Assembly: GCA_031270395.1 (NCBI GenBank)
Contig: JAISXU010000091.1
Coordinates: 1-33,953 of the forward strand
Length of the DNA: 33,953 bases
Direction of reading: 5' to 3'
DNA from: Oscillospiraceae bacterium
Lineage (GTDB): Bacteria; Bacillota; Clostridia; Oscillospirales; Oscillospiraceae
Position numbers and translations under genes: made by a program. The notes under the pieces are model-generated. The model was not told where the DNA came from, ran no database searches, and saw nothing but the letters and a program-made list of their open reading frames with translations. Shown here in pieces: positions 16,693 through 25,337 of the stretch. Position 1 is the stretch's first letter. Each line of letters begins with the position of its first letter.

Positions 16693-16749
16693 TTGAAATT
16701 TCATTAACAATTTGTTAATATATCAGGGTTGCCGGCGGACAGCCGCCGG
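16693..16749 (+). promoter_or_regulatory. Promoter and leader hairpin of hppA
   Basis: TTGAAA (16693-16698), a 17-base spacer and TAATAT (16716-16721) make a plausible promoter. The spacer and -10 contain the near-palindrome ATTAACAA/TTTGTTAAT (16703-16719). A hairpin with 7-bp arms CCGGCGG/CCGCCGG at 16732-16749 begins the transcript. The rest of the 240-base gap between the ACT gene and hppA shows no gene. Confidence 0.6.
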
Positions 16750-16837
16750 AAAAATAATCGGGCGCCGCTGATCAACTCCGCACCGAGTCATTTATGGCGT
16801 CCAATTCTATTTTTATTATGGGGGTCGGAATTACTTT

Positions 16838-18928
16838 ATGGACGGTTTGTTGTATGCCGTGGCCTGCGCCGCCGGTGTCCTCGCGCTGCTTTTTGCCGCG
16901 TATCTCGCGCGCAAGATAGGCAGGGAGGATCCCGGAGACGATAAGATGCGGGAGATCGCGGACGCGATACACACGGGAGCGATGGCGTTCCTCCGGAGGC
17001 AGTACGGGGTACTGATCATCTTTGTGGCGGTTCTTGCGGTCGTTATCTTCGTCGTGGGCGTCGTCACAAAGGGAGATCAGAGCTTGCAGCCGGCGACGGC
17101 AATCAGCTTTATTATCGGCGCGCTGTGTTCCGTGCTCGCGGGGAACTTCGGAATGCGCGTCGCGACAAAGGCGAACGTGCGCACCGCAAACGCCGCGAAG
17201 GTCAGCGGCGCGGTCAAGGCGCTCACCGTCGCGTTTTCGGGCGGAAGCGTCATGGGTATGTGCGTCGTCGGGCTCGGTCTCGTGGGACTGTCGGCGGTCA
17301 TATTACTCGTGAACGTCGTGCTGCGCGATCTGCCGCTTGAGACAAAAGCGTCCATTATCAACGGATACGCGCTCGGAGCGTCGTCCGTCGCCCTGTTTGG
17401 GCGCGTCGGGGGCGGCATATATACAAAGGCCGCGGACGTGGGCGCCGACCTCGTGGGCAAGGTGGAGGCCGGTATTCCCGAGGACGACCCGCGCAACCCC
17501 GCCGTCATAGCCGACAACGTCGGCGACAACGTCGGCGACGTCGCAGGTATGGGCAGCGATCTGTTCGAGTCGTTCGTGGGCTCCATAATATCGGCTATCG
17601 CGCTCGCCTCGGTAATCATAACGGGCGGCGGAAGCGACGGCGAAAACTGGACCCGGCTCCTCATAGCGCCAATACTCGTCGCCGGCATAGGCACGATAGC
17701 GTCGGTCATCGGAAGTCTATTTGTCCGAACTAAGGAGGGGAAAAATCCCGCGAGAGCGCTGAATATCGGCGAGGTCGTCTCGACCGTTCTCGCAATCGCC
17801 GGGATATTCGCGGTATCGCTGCTCATTATTCCGGATAAATTCACCGACGACGGCAAGACGTTTACGAATATGGGCGTGTTTTTCGCGTCGATATCCGGCC
17901 TGATCGTCGGCTTTATCATAGGCAAGGTGACGGAGTATTACACCTCCGCCGACTACAATCCGGTCAAGGCTATAGCCAAATCGTGCGAAACCGGCACGGC
18001 CACCAACATAATATCGGGTATCGCCACCGGTATGGGTTCAACCGCCCTGCCGATCCTGCTCATAGTCGCGGCTATCCTCATCGCCAACGGTCTCGCGGGG
18101 CTCTACGGCGTCGCGATGGCGGCCGTCGGAATGCTCTGCACTACCGGCATGGTGGTCGCCGTGGACGCCTACGGGCCGATCTCGGACAACGCGGGCGGTA
18201 TCGCGGAGATGGCCGGGCTCGACAAGAAGGTCCGCGAGATAACGGATAAGCTCGACTCCGTGGGCAACACGACGGCGGCCATAGGCAAGGGCTTCGCTAT
18301 CGGTTCCGCCGCGCTCACCGCGCTGGCGCTTTTCTCCGCGTATGTAAAGGCCGTGGGCCTCAGCTGGAACGACACCAGTATTCTCGACCCGCAGGTCGTG
18401 GCGGGGCTTTTCATCGGCGGTATGCTGCCGTTTTTGTTCTCGTCTATGACGATGCAGGCCGTCGGGCGGGCCGCACAGACGATGATCGCCGAGGTGCGCC
18501 GCCAGTTCCGCGAGATAACCGGCCTGATGGAGGGCAAGGCAAAGCCCGATTACTCCAAGTGCGTCGATATAAGCGCGAAAGCGGCGCTCCGCGAGATGAT
18601 AGTTCCGAGCCTCATAGCCATCATTGTACCGATCCTCGTCGGCGTACTGCCGTTTCTCGGGGCAAAGGCGCTCGCCGGTCTGCTGGCGGGTACGCTCGTG
18701 TCGGGCTTCCTGCTGGCTATTATGATGTCAAACGCCGGCGGAGCGTGGGATAACGCCAAGAAGTACATAGAAGAGGGCAATCACGGCGGCAAGGGCTCCG
18801 ACGCCCATTCCGCGGCGGTCAACGGCGACACCGTCGGCGACCCGTTCAAGGACACCTCCGGCCCGTCGATAAACATACTCATCAAGCTGATGACGATCAT
18901 CGCGCTCGTCTTCGCGCCGATGTTCTAA
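16838..18928 (+). CDS. hppA: Membrane-bound ion-translocating pyrophosphatase, K+-dependent type
   Basis: The 696-residue integral membrane protein has about 16 hydrophobic segments. It hydrolyses cytoplasmic pyrophosphate and pumps H+ or Na+ outward. The catalytic loop contains the family signature around residues 195-245, with [20 protein letters not shown] and repeated DNVGDNVGD acidic motifs. A second acidic loop near the C-terminus has [15 protein letters not shown]. The sequence [10 protein letters not shown] at residues 476-485 has Ala at 480, the position that is Lys in K+-independent enzymes, so K+ dependence is predicted. Proton versus sodium transport cannot be decided by eye. It lies just downstream of the PPi-producing paaK gene but has its own promoter. 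Confidence 0.97.
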   Translation: MDGLLYAVACAAGVLALLFAAYLARKIGREDPGDDKMREIADAIHTGAMAFLRRQYGVLIIFVAVLAVVIFVVGVVTKGDQSLQPATAISFIIGALCSVLAGNFGMRVATKANVRTANAAKVSGAVKALTVAFSGGSVMGMCVVGLGLVGLSAVILLVNVVLRDLPLETKASIINGYALGASSVALFGRVGGGIYTKAADVGADLVGKVEAGIPEDDPRNPAVIADNVGDNVGDVAGMGSDLFESFVGSIISAIALASVIITGGGSDGENWTRLLIAPILVAGIGTIASVIGSLFVRTKEGKNPARALNIGEVVSTVLAIAGIFAVSLLIIPDKFTDDGKTFTNMGVFFASISGLIVGFIIGKVTEYYTSADYNPVKAIAKSCETGTATNIISGIATGMGSTALPILLIVAAILIANGLAGLYGVAMAAVGMLCTTGMVVAVDAYGPISDNAGGIAEMAGLDKKVREITDKLDSVGNTTAAIGKGFAIGSAALTALALFSAYVKAVGLSWNDTSILDPQVVAGLFIGGMLPFLFSSMTMQAVGRAAQTMIAEVRRQFREITGLMEGKAKPDYSKCVDISAKAALREMIVPSLIAIIVPILVGVLPFLGAKALAGLLAGTLVSGFLLAIMMSNAGGAWDNAKKYIEEGNHGGKGSDAHSAAVNGDTVGDPFKDTSGPSINILIKLMTIIALVFAPMF

Positions 18929-18981
18929 CAAGGCAGGCCCTCAAGTCCCCCGGCTTCCCAAGTCAACATAAGCTGAAATCG

Positions 18982-19033
18982 AATAATTTCGTTTGCACTC
19001 GTTTTCGCTCTTTCGTCCTTTTCGCCTGTGGCG
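18982..19033 (+). repeat. Dispersed intergenic repeat, copy 2
   Basis: The segment lies between the convergent hppA and aroE. It matches 5782-5833 at 46 of 52 positions and ends at TCGTCCTTTTCGCCTGTGGCG, after which similarity stops. The distal half of the hairpin present in copy 1 is truncated here. Confidence 0.75.
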
Positions 19034-19053
19034 GGCTTGCGGCGCGGCGGGCG

Positions 19054-19914
19054 TCATTGCAGCCCGATCACTTCGGCGACGAGAGCGTCCGGCGGACGGA
19101 CGCCCGTGAATATCTCAAACGACAGAGCCGCCTGTCCGACGAGCATGGCAATACCGTTTACGGCGCGCAGACCTCGCGCCTCCGCCTCGCGCAGCAGGCG
19201 TGTTTTGCGCGGACTGTACACGAGATCGTATACGCTTCCGCCGCGTCTCATGGAATCGAGGAAGCCGAAGCCGTCAAACCGGGCGTTTGTTTCCGACATG
19301 CCAAGCGGCGTTGCGTTTACCACAAGCGCCGCGCTATCCGCTGCCCTCGCGATTTCGCTCCACGGCAGCCGCTCGTCCGCGTATTCCGCCGGGAATTCTT
19401 CCGGGCGTCGCGCCGCCACGCGCGTATACACTCCGCGTCCGCGCAGAGCGGCTGCGACGGCGCGCGCCGCTCCCCCGGCGCCGAGCACGAGCGCGCCGCC
19501 GTCTCCGGCGTCCAGCCCCAGCAGATCGAGCGACAGGAGAAAGCCGTCCCCGTCCGTGGAGACGCCGTACAGCTCCCCGCCGCGCAGGGTTACCGTGTTC
19601 ACGGCTCCGCCGGGCGCGCGCGCGCCCGGCGGAGCCGTGAGATACGGCAGTAATAGCCGTTTGAGCGGCATTGTGACATTGAAGCCCGCCATGTTCAGCG
19701 CGCGCGCCGCTTCTATGAAGCCGCCGAGCGTGCCGGGCGTGACCTCGAAGGCCACATATACGTAAGGCAGTCCGAGCGCGCGCGCAAAGCGGTTGTGTAT
19801 GAGCGGGGAGAGACTGTGCGCCACGGGACTGCCGATAACCGCCAGCAGCCGCGTATTTCCCGTTATTTCCCAAGCGCCGCTTGTGGGCGCTCCGGCGCCG
19901 TTATCTCCGTCCAT
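19054..19914 (-). CDS. aroE: Shikimate dehydrogenase
   Basis: The 286-residue NADP-dependent enzyme reduces 3-dehydroshikimate to shikimate. It has the SHSLSP-type substrate motif as AHSLSPLIHN, the catalytic Lys in NVTMPLK, the GAVNT block, the Asp motif as STDGDG (usually NTDG), LGAGGAARA for NADP, and the C-terminal GIAMLVGQAALSFEIFTG. Residues 93-105 (TAPPGARAPGGAV) are encoded by a perfect palindrome, yet the spacing from the catalytic Lys to GAVNT equals that of E. coli AroE as I recall it, so nothing is inserted. The gene is the last of the aromatic operon. Its start overlaps aroQ by 14 bases, with a GGGGGCGG ribosome site. Confidence 0.95.
   Translation of the reverse strand: MDGDNGAGAPTSGAWEITGNTRLLAVIGSPVAHSLSPLIHNRFARALGLPYVYVAFEVTPGTLGGFIEAARALNMAGFNVTMPLKRLLLPYLTAPPGARAPGGAVNTVTLRGGELYGVSTDGDGFLLSLDLLGLDAGDGGALVLGAGGAARAVAAALRGRGVYTRVAARRPEEFPAEYADERLPWSEIARAADSAALVVNATPLGMSETNARFDGFGFLDSMRRGGSVYDLVYSPRKTRLLREAEARGLRAVNGIAMLVGQAALSFEIFTGVRPPDALVAEVIGLQ
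19599..19640. repeat. Perfect 42-bp palindrome inside aroE
   Basis: Every base from 19599 pairs with its mirror position through 19640, with no central spacer. The left arm starts TCACGGCTCCGCCGGGCGCG. The next outward pair (19598/19641) does not match. It could extrude as a cruciform or fold into a very stable RNA hairpin. Confidence 0.95.
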
Positions 19915-20353
19915 TGTCCGCCCCCGTCCCGCGCGACGCGAAATAGCTGATCGCGGCGATGTAGCCCGCGAAGCCGAGTCCGCTTATCTGCCCTATGCAG
20001 GCAGGCGCGGTGACCGACCTCCGGCGGAAGCCCTCACGCGAGGCGATATTTGTCAGATGCACCTCTATGGCGGGCACATCGACCGATTTCAGCGCGTCGT
20101 GGATGGCATAGCTATAGTGCGTGTAGGCGCCGGGATTTATGACGATGCCGTCCGCGCCGCATTCCGCGCCCTGTATGGCGTCTATTATTGCGCCCTCGCT
20201 GTTAGACTGCACTATCTCCACCTCGACGCCCGCGCCGCCGGCAAAGCCCCGTATCGTCCGCGTCAGGTCGTCGTACGAGCTCGCGCCGTACACGTCCGGC
20301 TCGCGCCTCCCCAGAAGGTTCAGATTCGGTCCGTTTATTATGAGCAGCTTCAC
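19901..20353 (-). CDS. aroQ: Type II 3-dehydroquinate dehydratase
   Basis: The 150-residue dodecameric type II enzyme dehydrates 3-dehydroquinate. It has NGPNLNLLGRREPDVYG with the catalytic Tyr and flexible-loop Arg, NPGAYTHYSYAIHDAL, and EVHLTNIASREGFRRRSVTAPACIGQI with the catalytic His. The start is GTG, overlapping the aroK stop as GTGA, with GGAGG eight bases upstream. Translational coupling with both neighbours is clear. Confidence 0.97.
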   Translation of the reverse strand: MKLLIINGPNLNLLGRREPDVYGASSYDDLTRTIRGFAGGAGVEVEIVQSNSEGAIIDAIQGAECGADGIVINPGAYTHYSYAIHDALKSVDVPAIEVHLTNIASREGFRRRSVTAPACIGQISGLGFAGYIAAISYFASRGTGADNGRR

Positions 20354-20838
20354 CTTAGTGCCTCCAATACTCTCTCCGCGGTTTCCTCTATCGAACCGCT
20401 GTTGTTGATTTTGAGATCGCAGGTATCCTCATAGAGGACGCGTCTCTTGCCGTACAGCTCCCGCAGACTGCCGGGGTCCTTCAAAAGCGGCCTCGAGCCC
20501 GGCGCCACCGCCGCGGCAATATCTTCTAAGGTGCGCTCCAGATACACCACGACGGCGTTGCGCCTGAGAAGCCCCGCGTTTCGCGCGACGGCGCCCCCGC
20601 CGGCGGAGATCACCGCGCCGCTCCGGGACGACAATTCCAGCAGTGTCTCCGTCTCGAGCCGCCGGAAATACTCCTCTCCGAACCGCTTGAATATCTCCGG
20701 GACGCCTATCCCCTCCGACGCCTCGATTTCAACGTCGGAATCGTACCATTTTCTCCCCAGCCGCGACGCGACGGCGCGCGCGACGGCGCTTTTGCCGCAT
20801 CCGGGCATCCCGATGAACACGATGTTTTTCGAGTTCAT
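20350..20838 (-). CDS. aroK: Shikimate kinase
   Basis: The 162-residue kinase phosphorylates shikimate at the 3-hydroxyl with ATP. It starts MNSKNIVFIGMPGCGKS with the Walker A GMPGCGKS. It contains the DSD motif (YDSDVEIE), the shikimate-binding GEEYFRRLE (usual F-R-x-x-E) and the AGGGA motif, and the lid Arg lies in APGSRPLL. The ATG overlaps the pheA stop by four bases (ATGA). An extended upstream frame inside pheA is not used. Confidence 0.96.
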   Translation of the reverse strand: MNSKNIVFIGMPGCGKSAVARAVASRLGRKWYDSDVEIEASEGIGVPEIFKRFGEEYFRRLETETLLELSSRSGAVISAGGGAVARNAGLLRRNAVVVYLERTLEDIAAAVAPGSRPLLKDPGSLRELYGKRRVLYEDTCDLKINNSGSIEETAERVLEALR

Positions 20839-21965
20839 TCGACGATCTCTCCGCAGCAGCCCAGCACCTCGAAATAGTCGCAGTGCATCGACGCGAGCGT
20901 GAGCGCGTCGCGCGTCGCGCCCGACATGATATTTGACTGCAGGTCGGCGAAAAACCTGTATCTGTCGGCGGATACGGGGCGCGACTCTATGCGCGAGAGG
21001 TTGATGCCGGTCAGCATGAACGCCTCCAGCACGGCGCAGAGCGCGCCGCTGCGGTGCGCTGTCGAAAACGTGATGCTCACGGTGTCGCAATTCTCGTCGT
21101 AAAGGGGTTCAGCGGCTATGGCGATAAAGCGCGTCTTGTTTCCGGCGTCGTCCATTATGTCGGGCGAGACTACCTCCAGTCCGTAGGCGGCGGCGGCGCG
21201 GCGCGAGCCGATCGCGGCGTATTTGACACCGCCGCGCTCCGCCGCGAGCTTTGCAGCGTAGGCGGTATTGCGGCAAGCCGTCAGCTCCCAGTTTCTGTTT
21301 TTCAGGAAGCGCGAGCACTGTCCGAAGCCCTCCGGGTGTGAGTATACCTCGCGGATGTCGCTCAAAACCGCGCCCTTTTGCCCGAGAAGGCACTGCTTGA
21401 CGGCGACCCATGCCTGTCCGACAATATAGCAGGAGTGGCGGCGCAGCAGATCATACACCTCTCCAATGGCGCCCGTGCGCGAATTTTCTATCGGCAGCAC
21501 GCCGTAGTCCGCATCATTCGCCACGACCGCTTCAAAAACGCTCTCGAAGTAGTCGTATCCGGTGAAAGCGGCGCCCGGAAACAGCAATTCCGCCGCGTGC
21601 TCCCCCCACGCGCCCTCCACCCCCTGAAACGCCGCTCTGACGCCGTCCGTCTTTCGGCTTGACGACGGGGGAAACGAGACGGCGTCGGCGAGTCCCAGCT
21701 TCTCTATTTGCCGTTTCTTTGACAGGGATATGAGCGCGCGCATCAAAGTCGCGGCAGCCGCCCTGTTCCTGTCGCCGGAGGCTGCGGCCGCGGCGTCAAT
21801 GACGTCCTGCTCGCGCCGCAAGTCGGTGACGGCGATATTTCCCCGCTCCTTCGCCCGCGCTATTTCCTCCGATACGCGCATCCTCTCGTTGAACAGTCCG
21901 ACGATACGCCCGTCTATGCCGTCGATCTCCCCCCTGAGTCTCTCCAATTCCTCTTTAGCTGTCAA
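20835..21965 (-). CDS. pheA: Bifunctional chorismate mutase / prephenate dehydratase (P-protein)
   Basis: The 376-residue protein converts chorismate to prephenate and then phenylpyruvate. Residues 1-90 form an AroQ-type chorismate mutase helix bundle (LRGEIDGIDGRIVGLFNERM). Residues 105-285 form prephenate dehydratase, with the catalytic TRF at 278-280. Residues 295-376 form an ACT domain with the ESRP motif (GINLSRIESRP) that binds phenylalanine for feedback inhibition. The start is TTG with GAGAGG about 10 bases upstream. It is separated from aroF by about 75 bases, the largest gap within the operon, which contains a hairpin. The phenylpyruvate product is a substrate for the neighbouring IorAB module. 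Confidence 0.96.
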   Translation of the reverse strand: MTAKEELERLRGEIDGIDGRIVGLFNERMRVSEEIARAKERGNIAVTDLRREQDVIDAAAAASGDRNRAAAATLMRALISLSKKRQIEKLGLADAVSFPPSSSRKTDGVRAAFQGVEGAWGEHAAELLFPGAAFTGYDYFESVFEAVVANDADYGVLPIENSRTGAIGEVYDLLRRHSCYIVGQAWVAVKQCLLGQKGAVLSDIREVYSHPEGFGQCSRFLKNRNWELTACRNTAYAAKLAAERGGVKYAAIGSRRAAAAYGLEVVSPDIMDDAGNKTRFIAIAAEPLYDENCDTVSITFSTAHRSGALCAVLEAFMLTGINLSRIESRPVSADRYRFFADLQSNIMSGATRDALTLASMHCDYFEVLGCCGEIVE

Positions 21966-22006
21966 AGCTGATCATCCTCTCAAAATTTATTCTGATTGCG
22001 ACTGCC

Positions 22007-22040
22007 GCGCGATTGTGCCCGTGTTGCGGCGCAATCGCGC
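22007..22040 (-). other. Intercistronic hairpin after aroF
   Basis: Perfect 9-bp arms GCGCGATTG (22007-22015) and CAATCGCGC (22032-22040) start at the aroF stop codon. No T-run follows. It may stabilise or process the operon mRNA. Confidence 0.6.
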
Positions 22041-23044
22041 TATCTTATCGCGGCCCGCACAGCGTCCGCCTTGCGCATCAGCCTGTGAAACACCTGCGGA
22101 GTGATGGACTGGGCGCCGTCGCACAGCGCCGCCTCCGGATGGTTGTGTACCTCGATTATCAGGCCGTCGGCGCCCGCGGCGACGGCGGCAAGCGCCATCG
22201 GCTCCACGAGATGCCAGTAGCCCGTGGCGTGCGACGGGTCGATCACGACGGGAAGATGCGTCCTCTGCCGGAGTACCGGTATGGCCGAGAGATCCAGCGT
22301 GTTGCGCGTCGCCGTCTCGAACGTGCGTATACCGCGCTCGCACAGTATGACCTCCTGCGAGCCGCCCGCCATGATATACTCCGCGGCCATCAGCAGCTCC
22401 TCGAGCGTTGACGACAGTCCGCGCTTGAGGAGCACCGGCTTTCCTATCGAGCCTACCTGCTGCAGCAGCGCGAAATTCTGCATATTGCGCGCTCCTATCT
22501 GTATGACGTCCACGTGCTCGGCGAAGGCGTCCAGATATTCCTGTGACATTATCTCGGTCACTATCGGCAGACCCGTCTTCTGACGCGCGAGACGCAGAAG
22601 CTCCAGCCCGTCCAGCCCGAGACCGCGAAACGCGTAGGGCGACGTGCGCGGCTTGAACGCGCCGCCGCGCAGAAAGCTCGCGCCGGACGCCTTGACGTCG
22701 CGGGCGACGGACAAAATCTGCTCCTCGCTCTCCACCGAGCACGGCCCCGCGATGACGGCGAACTCCCCGGCCCCGATCCTACGCCCGGATATCTCGTACA
22801 TGCTGTCCGCGGGGTGGAACTTCCGCCCCGCGAGCTTGTACGGCTCCTGTATGCGCATTATGCGCTCGACGCACGGGAAGCACATAACGGCGTCCTCGGA
22901 TATAGACGAGGTGTCGCCCGCCAGACCGATCATTCTGGTCGTCTCCCCCACTATGTCCTGCATTATGATGTTTTGGCCCGTCAACAACCGCCTGATAGGC
23001 TCGATTTCCGCCTCGTCCACACCACTTTTCAGTATAAGTATCAT
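22040..23044 (-). CDS. aroF: 3-deoxy-7-phosphoheptulonate (DAHP) synthase, type I-beta
   Basis: The 334-residue enzyme condenses phosphoenolpyruvate and erythrose 4-phosphate, the first step of the pathway. An N-terminal ferredoxin-like regulatory domain (about 1-70, [17 protein letters not shown]) is followed by a TIM barrel. Barrel motifs include [39 protein letters not shown] and the metal-binding DPSHATG. The regulatory domain in this subfamily usually gives feedback inhibition by Tyr or Phe. The ATG overlaps the aroC stop (ATGA), with GGAGAGG six bases upstream; a longer frame inside aroC is not used. Confidence 0.96.
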   Translation of the reverse strand: MILILKSGVDEAEIEPIRRLLTGQNIIMQDIVGETTRMIGLAGDTSSISEDAVMCFPCVERIMRIQEPYKLAGRKFHPADSMYEISGRRIGAGEFAVIAGPCSVESEEQILSVARDVKASGASFLRGGAFKPRTSPYAFRGLGLDGLELLRLARQKTGLPIVTEIMSQEYLDAFAEHVDVIQIGARNMQNFALLQQVGSIGKPVLLKRGLSSTLEELLMAAEYIMAGGSQEVILCERGIRTFETATRNTLDLSAIPVLRQRTHLPVVIDPSHATGYWHLVEPMALAAVAAGADGLIIEVHNHPEAALCDGAQSITPQVFHRLMRKADAVRAAIR

Positions 23045-24105
23045 ATTGACCTCTCCTTTTTCAGATCGAGCAGGCATAGCGCCAGCCCCGCCTCCACCAC
23101 CGGAACGGCGCGCGGCGCGACACACGGGTCGTGCCGGCCGGTGAACGAGTGTTCAACAGTCTCGCCGCTCCGGATATCCACGGTAGTCTGCCGTTTCGAT
23201 ATTGTCGGAGTCGGCTTGACGGCCACCCGCAGGACGATCGGCTGCCCGTTGGATATTCCTCCCGCGACGCCGCCGCCGTGATTCGTCTTGTAGGCGACCT
23301 GCCCGCCGCGCATATACATCTCGTCGTTTGACTCGGAACCGAGCTTGTCCGACAGCGCGAAGCCGTCCCCGAACTCCACGCCCTTGACGGCCGGTATTGA
23401 GAACATCATCTCCGCCGCGGCGCTCTCAAGCGAGCGGAAAAACGGTTCGCCCCAGCCCGGCGGAACGCCCAGCGCGACGCACTCGACTATACCGCCCACC
23501 GAGTCGCCGCGCGCGCGCGCCGCCTCAATCTCCGCGCGCATGAGCTCGCCGCGCCCGGCGGAGCACACGGGCAGCTCCCGTCCGGAGGCCGCCAGAATAT
23601 CCTCCGGCGCGGCGTCGATATCGCGGACGCCGCGGACTGAGAGTATGCGAGCGCCTATCCTTATTCCGTCTCCGCGCAATATCTGACGCGCGAGCGCGCC
23701 GGCAAACACGATAGGCGCCGTGAGTCTTCCGGAGAAGTGTCCGCCCCCCCTGTAGTCGGCGTAGCCCCCGTATTTTATAAAGGCCGTCATATCCGCGTGT
23801 CCCGGCCGCATGACGCCCCGGACGTAGTCTTGCGATCTGGCGTCCGTGTTCCGAATGACAGCGCACAGCGGGGCGCCCGTGGCCGCGCCCTCAAAAAGCC
23901 CGGACAGCACCTCCCATTCGTCGCTCTCGCCGCGCGGCGTCGCCAGCGGGCCCGTCCCGGGCGCACGCCGCGCCATCTCGGCCCGCACGCCGTCCCAGTC
24001 GGGCACAAAGCCCGGAGGCAGTCCGTCTATCACAACGCCTATCGCGGGGCCGTGCGATTCGCCGAACAGCGATATTTTGAATCGGCAGCCCCAATTTCCG
24101 CTCAT
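23041..24105 (-). CDS. aroC: Chorismate synthase
   Basis: The 354-residue FMN-dependent enzyme makes chorismate from EPSP. It has the signature [10 protein letters not shown] near the N-terminus, [22 protein letters not shown] with the conserved histidine, and [15 protein letters not shown]. The usual RSS-x-R becomes HFSGRLTA in this clade. The C-terminal region has [21 protein letters not shown] and the DPC motif ([17 protein letters not shown]). Both ends overlap neighbours by four bases. Confidence 0.97.
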   Translation of the reverse strand: MSGNWGCRFKISLFGESHGPAIGVVIDGLPPGFVPDWDGVRAEMARRAPGTGPLATPRGESDEWEVLSGLFEGAATGAPLCAVIRNTDARSQDYVRGVMRPGHADMTAFIKYGGYADYRGGGHFSGRLTAPIVFAGALARQILRGDGIRIGARILSVRGVRDIDAAPEDILAASGRELPVCSAGRGELMRAEIEAARARGDSVGGIVECVALGVPPGWGEPFFRSLESAAAEMMFSIPAVKGVEFGDGFALSDKLGSESNDEMYMRGGQVAYKTNHGGGVAGGISNGQPIVLRVAVKPTPTISKRQTTVDIRSGETVEHSFTGRHDPCVAPRAVPVVEAGLALCLLDLKKERSI

Positions 24106-25313
24106 GTGCTCACATCCTTGTTCCTCTTTTCAAAATCGTCCCAGAAACCGGGATACGATTTGGCCACGCAGTCCGCGTTCTCTATAAATACGGGCCTGTC
24201 GCAGCGTATCGCGGCGACGGCGCCCATCATGGCAATCCTGTGGTCGTTGCGCGAGCTCATGGCGCCTCCCGTCAGCCGTTTTGCGCCATTTATCACGATA
24301 TGGTCGGTTCCCGCCCTGATTCCCGCGCCCAGCTTTTTCAGCTCCGAACACACGGCGGCGAGCCTGTCGCTCTCTTTCATGCGGAGTCTGCCCGCGTTCA
24401 CGATACGGCTCTCACCGTCGGCAAACGCCAGCAGCGCGGCGAGCGGCGGGACGAGATCGGGTATGTGCGTCGCGTCTATCATCATCGGCTTTATCCTGTC
24501 GCACGGGAAAACCGTAACGCCCCCGCTCCGGCTCTTGCGCACGCGCGCGCCGCAATCCTCCATAAGCTCGACTATATAGCTGTCTCCCTGCCGCGAGAAC
24601 GGGGCGAGTCCCGTACATTCGCACTCGTATCCGAGGGCGCCCGCCGCGAGAAAATATGCCGCCTGCGAGTAATCCCCCTCGATTTTCACATCGCTGTAGA
24701 TATAGCGCTGTCTTCCGTGTATCAGCAACCGGGCGTAGTTGTCGTTGTACGCGGTGACGCCGAATTTGCTCATGACGTCGAGCGTCACATCGACGTATGA
24801 CGCCGAGACCATCGGCGTGATCAGCCTTATCTCGCTGTCGCCGTTCAGCAGCGGGAGCGCGAGCAGCAGCCCCGTGATAAACTGCGAGCTGATATCGCCG
24901 GGCAGAGCGTACACGCCCGGCCGCAGGACGCCCTCCACGGTAATTTTGCCTCCGTACGAGCTTATCTCCAGGCCGTGCCTCCGCAGCTCGTCGAGATACG
25001 GCTCTATCGGGCGCTTCATCAGCCGTCCGCGCCCGACAAACGTCTTTTTCCCGGGTTGAAGCGCCGCCACCGGGAGCATGAAGCGCAGCGTCGAGCCGGA
25101 TTCCCCGCAGTCGAACACCTTATCCCCGTCGCCGGACATGGCCGCCGCGCAGCGGGCCGTGGCCTCCGTGTCCTCGGAGACGGCCGCCCGCGCCACTTCC
25201 TCCGGCCTGCCGGACAGCGCGGTACATATGATGACCCTGTGCGCTATGCTTTTTGACGGAGGCATCTCTATCACGCCTCCCGGAAAGAGCGCCACGCGTT
25301 TAGTGTATCCCAA
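24102..25313 (-). CDS. aroA: 3-phosphoshikimate 1-carboxyvinyltransferase (EPSP synthase)
   Basis: The 403-residue enzyme joins phosphoenolpyruvate to shikimate 3-phosphate. It has MPPSKSIAHRVII at the N-terminus (catalytic Lys, shikimate phosphate site), GESGSTLRFMLPVAAL in place of GNAGTA-type/GxSGTxxR, and SSQFITGLLLALPL. The C-terminal RMKESDRLAAV and RNDHRIAMMGAVAA motifs are present. The glyphosate-site segment reads GESGSTLRFM, a class II-like pattern; tolerance cannot be judged by eye. The start is TTG at 25311-25313, 10 bases after an AAGGGGGG ribosome site. The stop overlaps the aroC start as ATGA. Confidence 0.96.
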   Translation of the reverse strand: MGYTKRVALFPGGVIEMPPSKSIAHRVIICTALSGRPEEVARAAVSEDTEATARCAAAMSGDGDKVFDCGESGSTLRFMLPVAALQPGKKTFVGRGRLMKRPIEPYLDELRRHGLEISSYGGKITVEGVLRPGVYALPGDISSQFITGLLLALPLLNGDSEIRLITPMVSASYVDVTLDVMSKFGVTAYNDNYARLLIHGRQRYIYSDVKIEGDYSQAAYFLAAGALGYECECTGLAPFSRQGDSYIVELMEDCGARVRKSRSGGVTVFPCDRIKPMMIDATHIPDLVPPLAALLAFADGESRIVNAGRLRMKESDRLAAVCSELKKLGAGIRAGTDHIVINGAKRLTGGAMSSRNDHRIAMMGAVAAIRCDRPVFIENADCVAKSYPGFWDDFEKRNKDVST

Positions 25314-25337
25314 GGTTCGCCCGCCCCCCTTTTGAAC

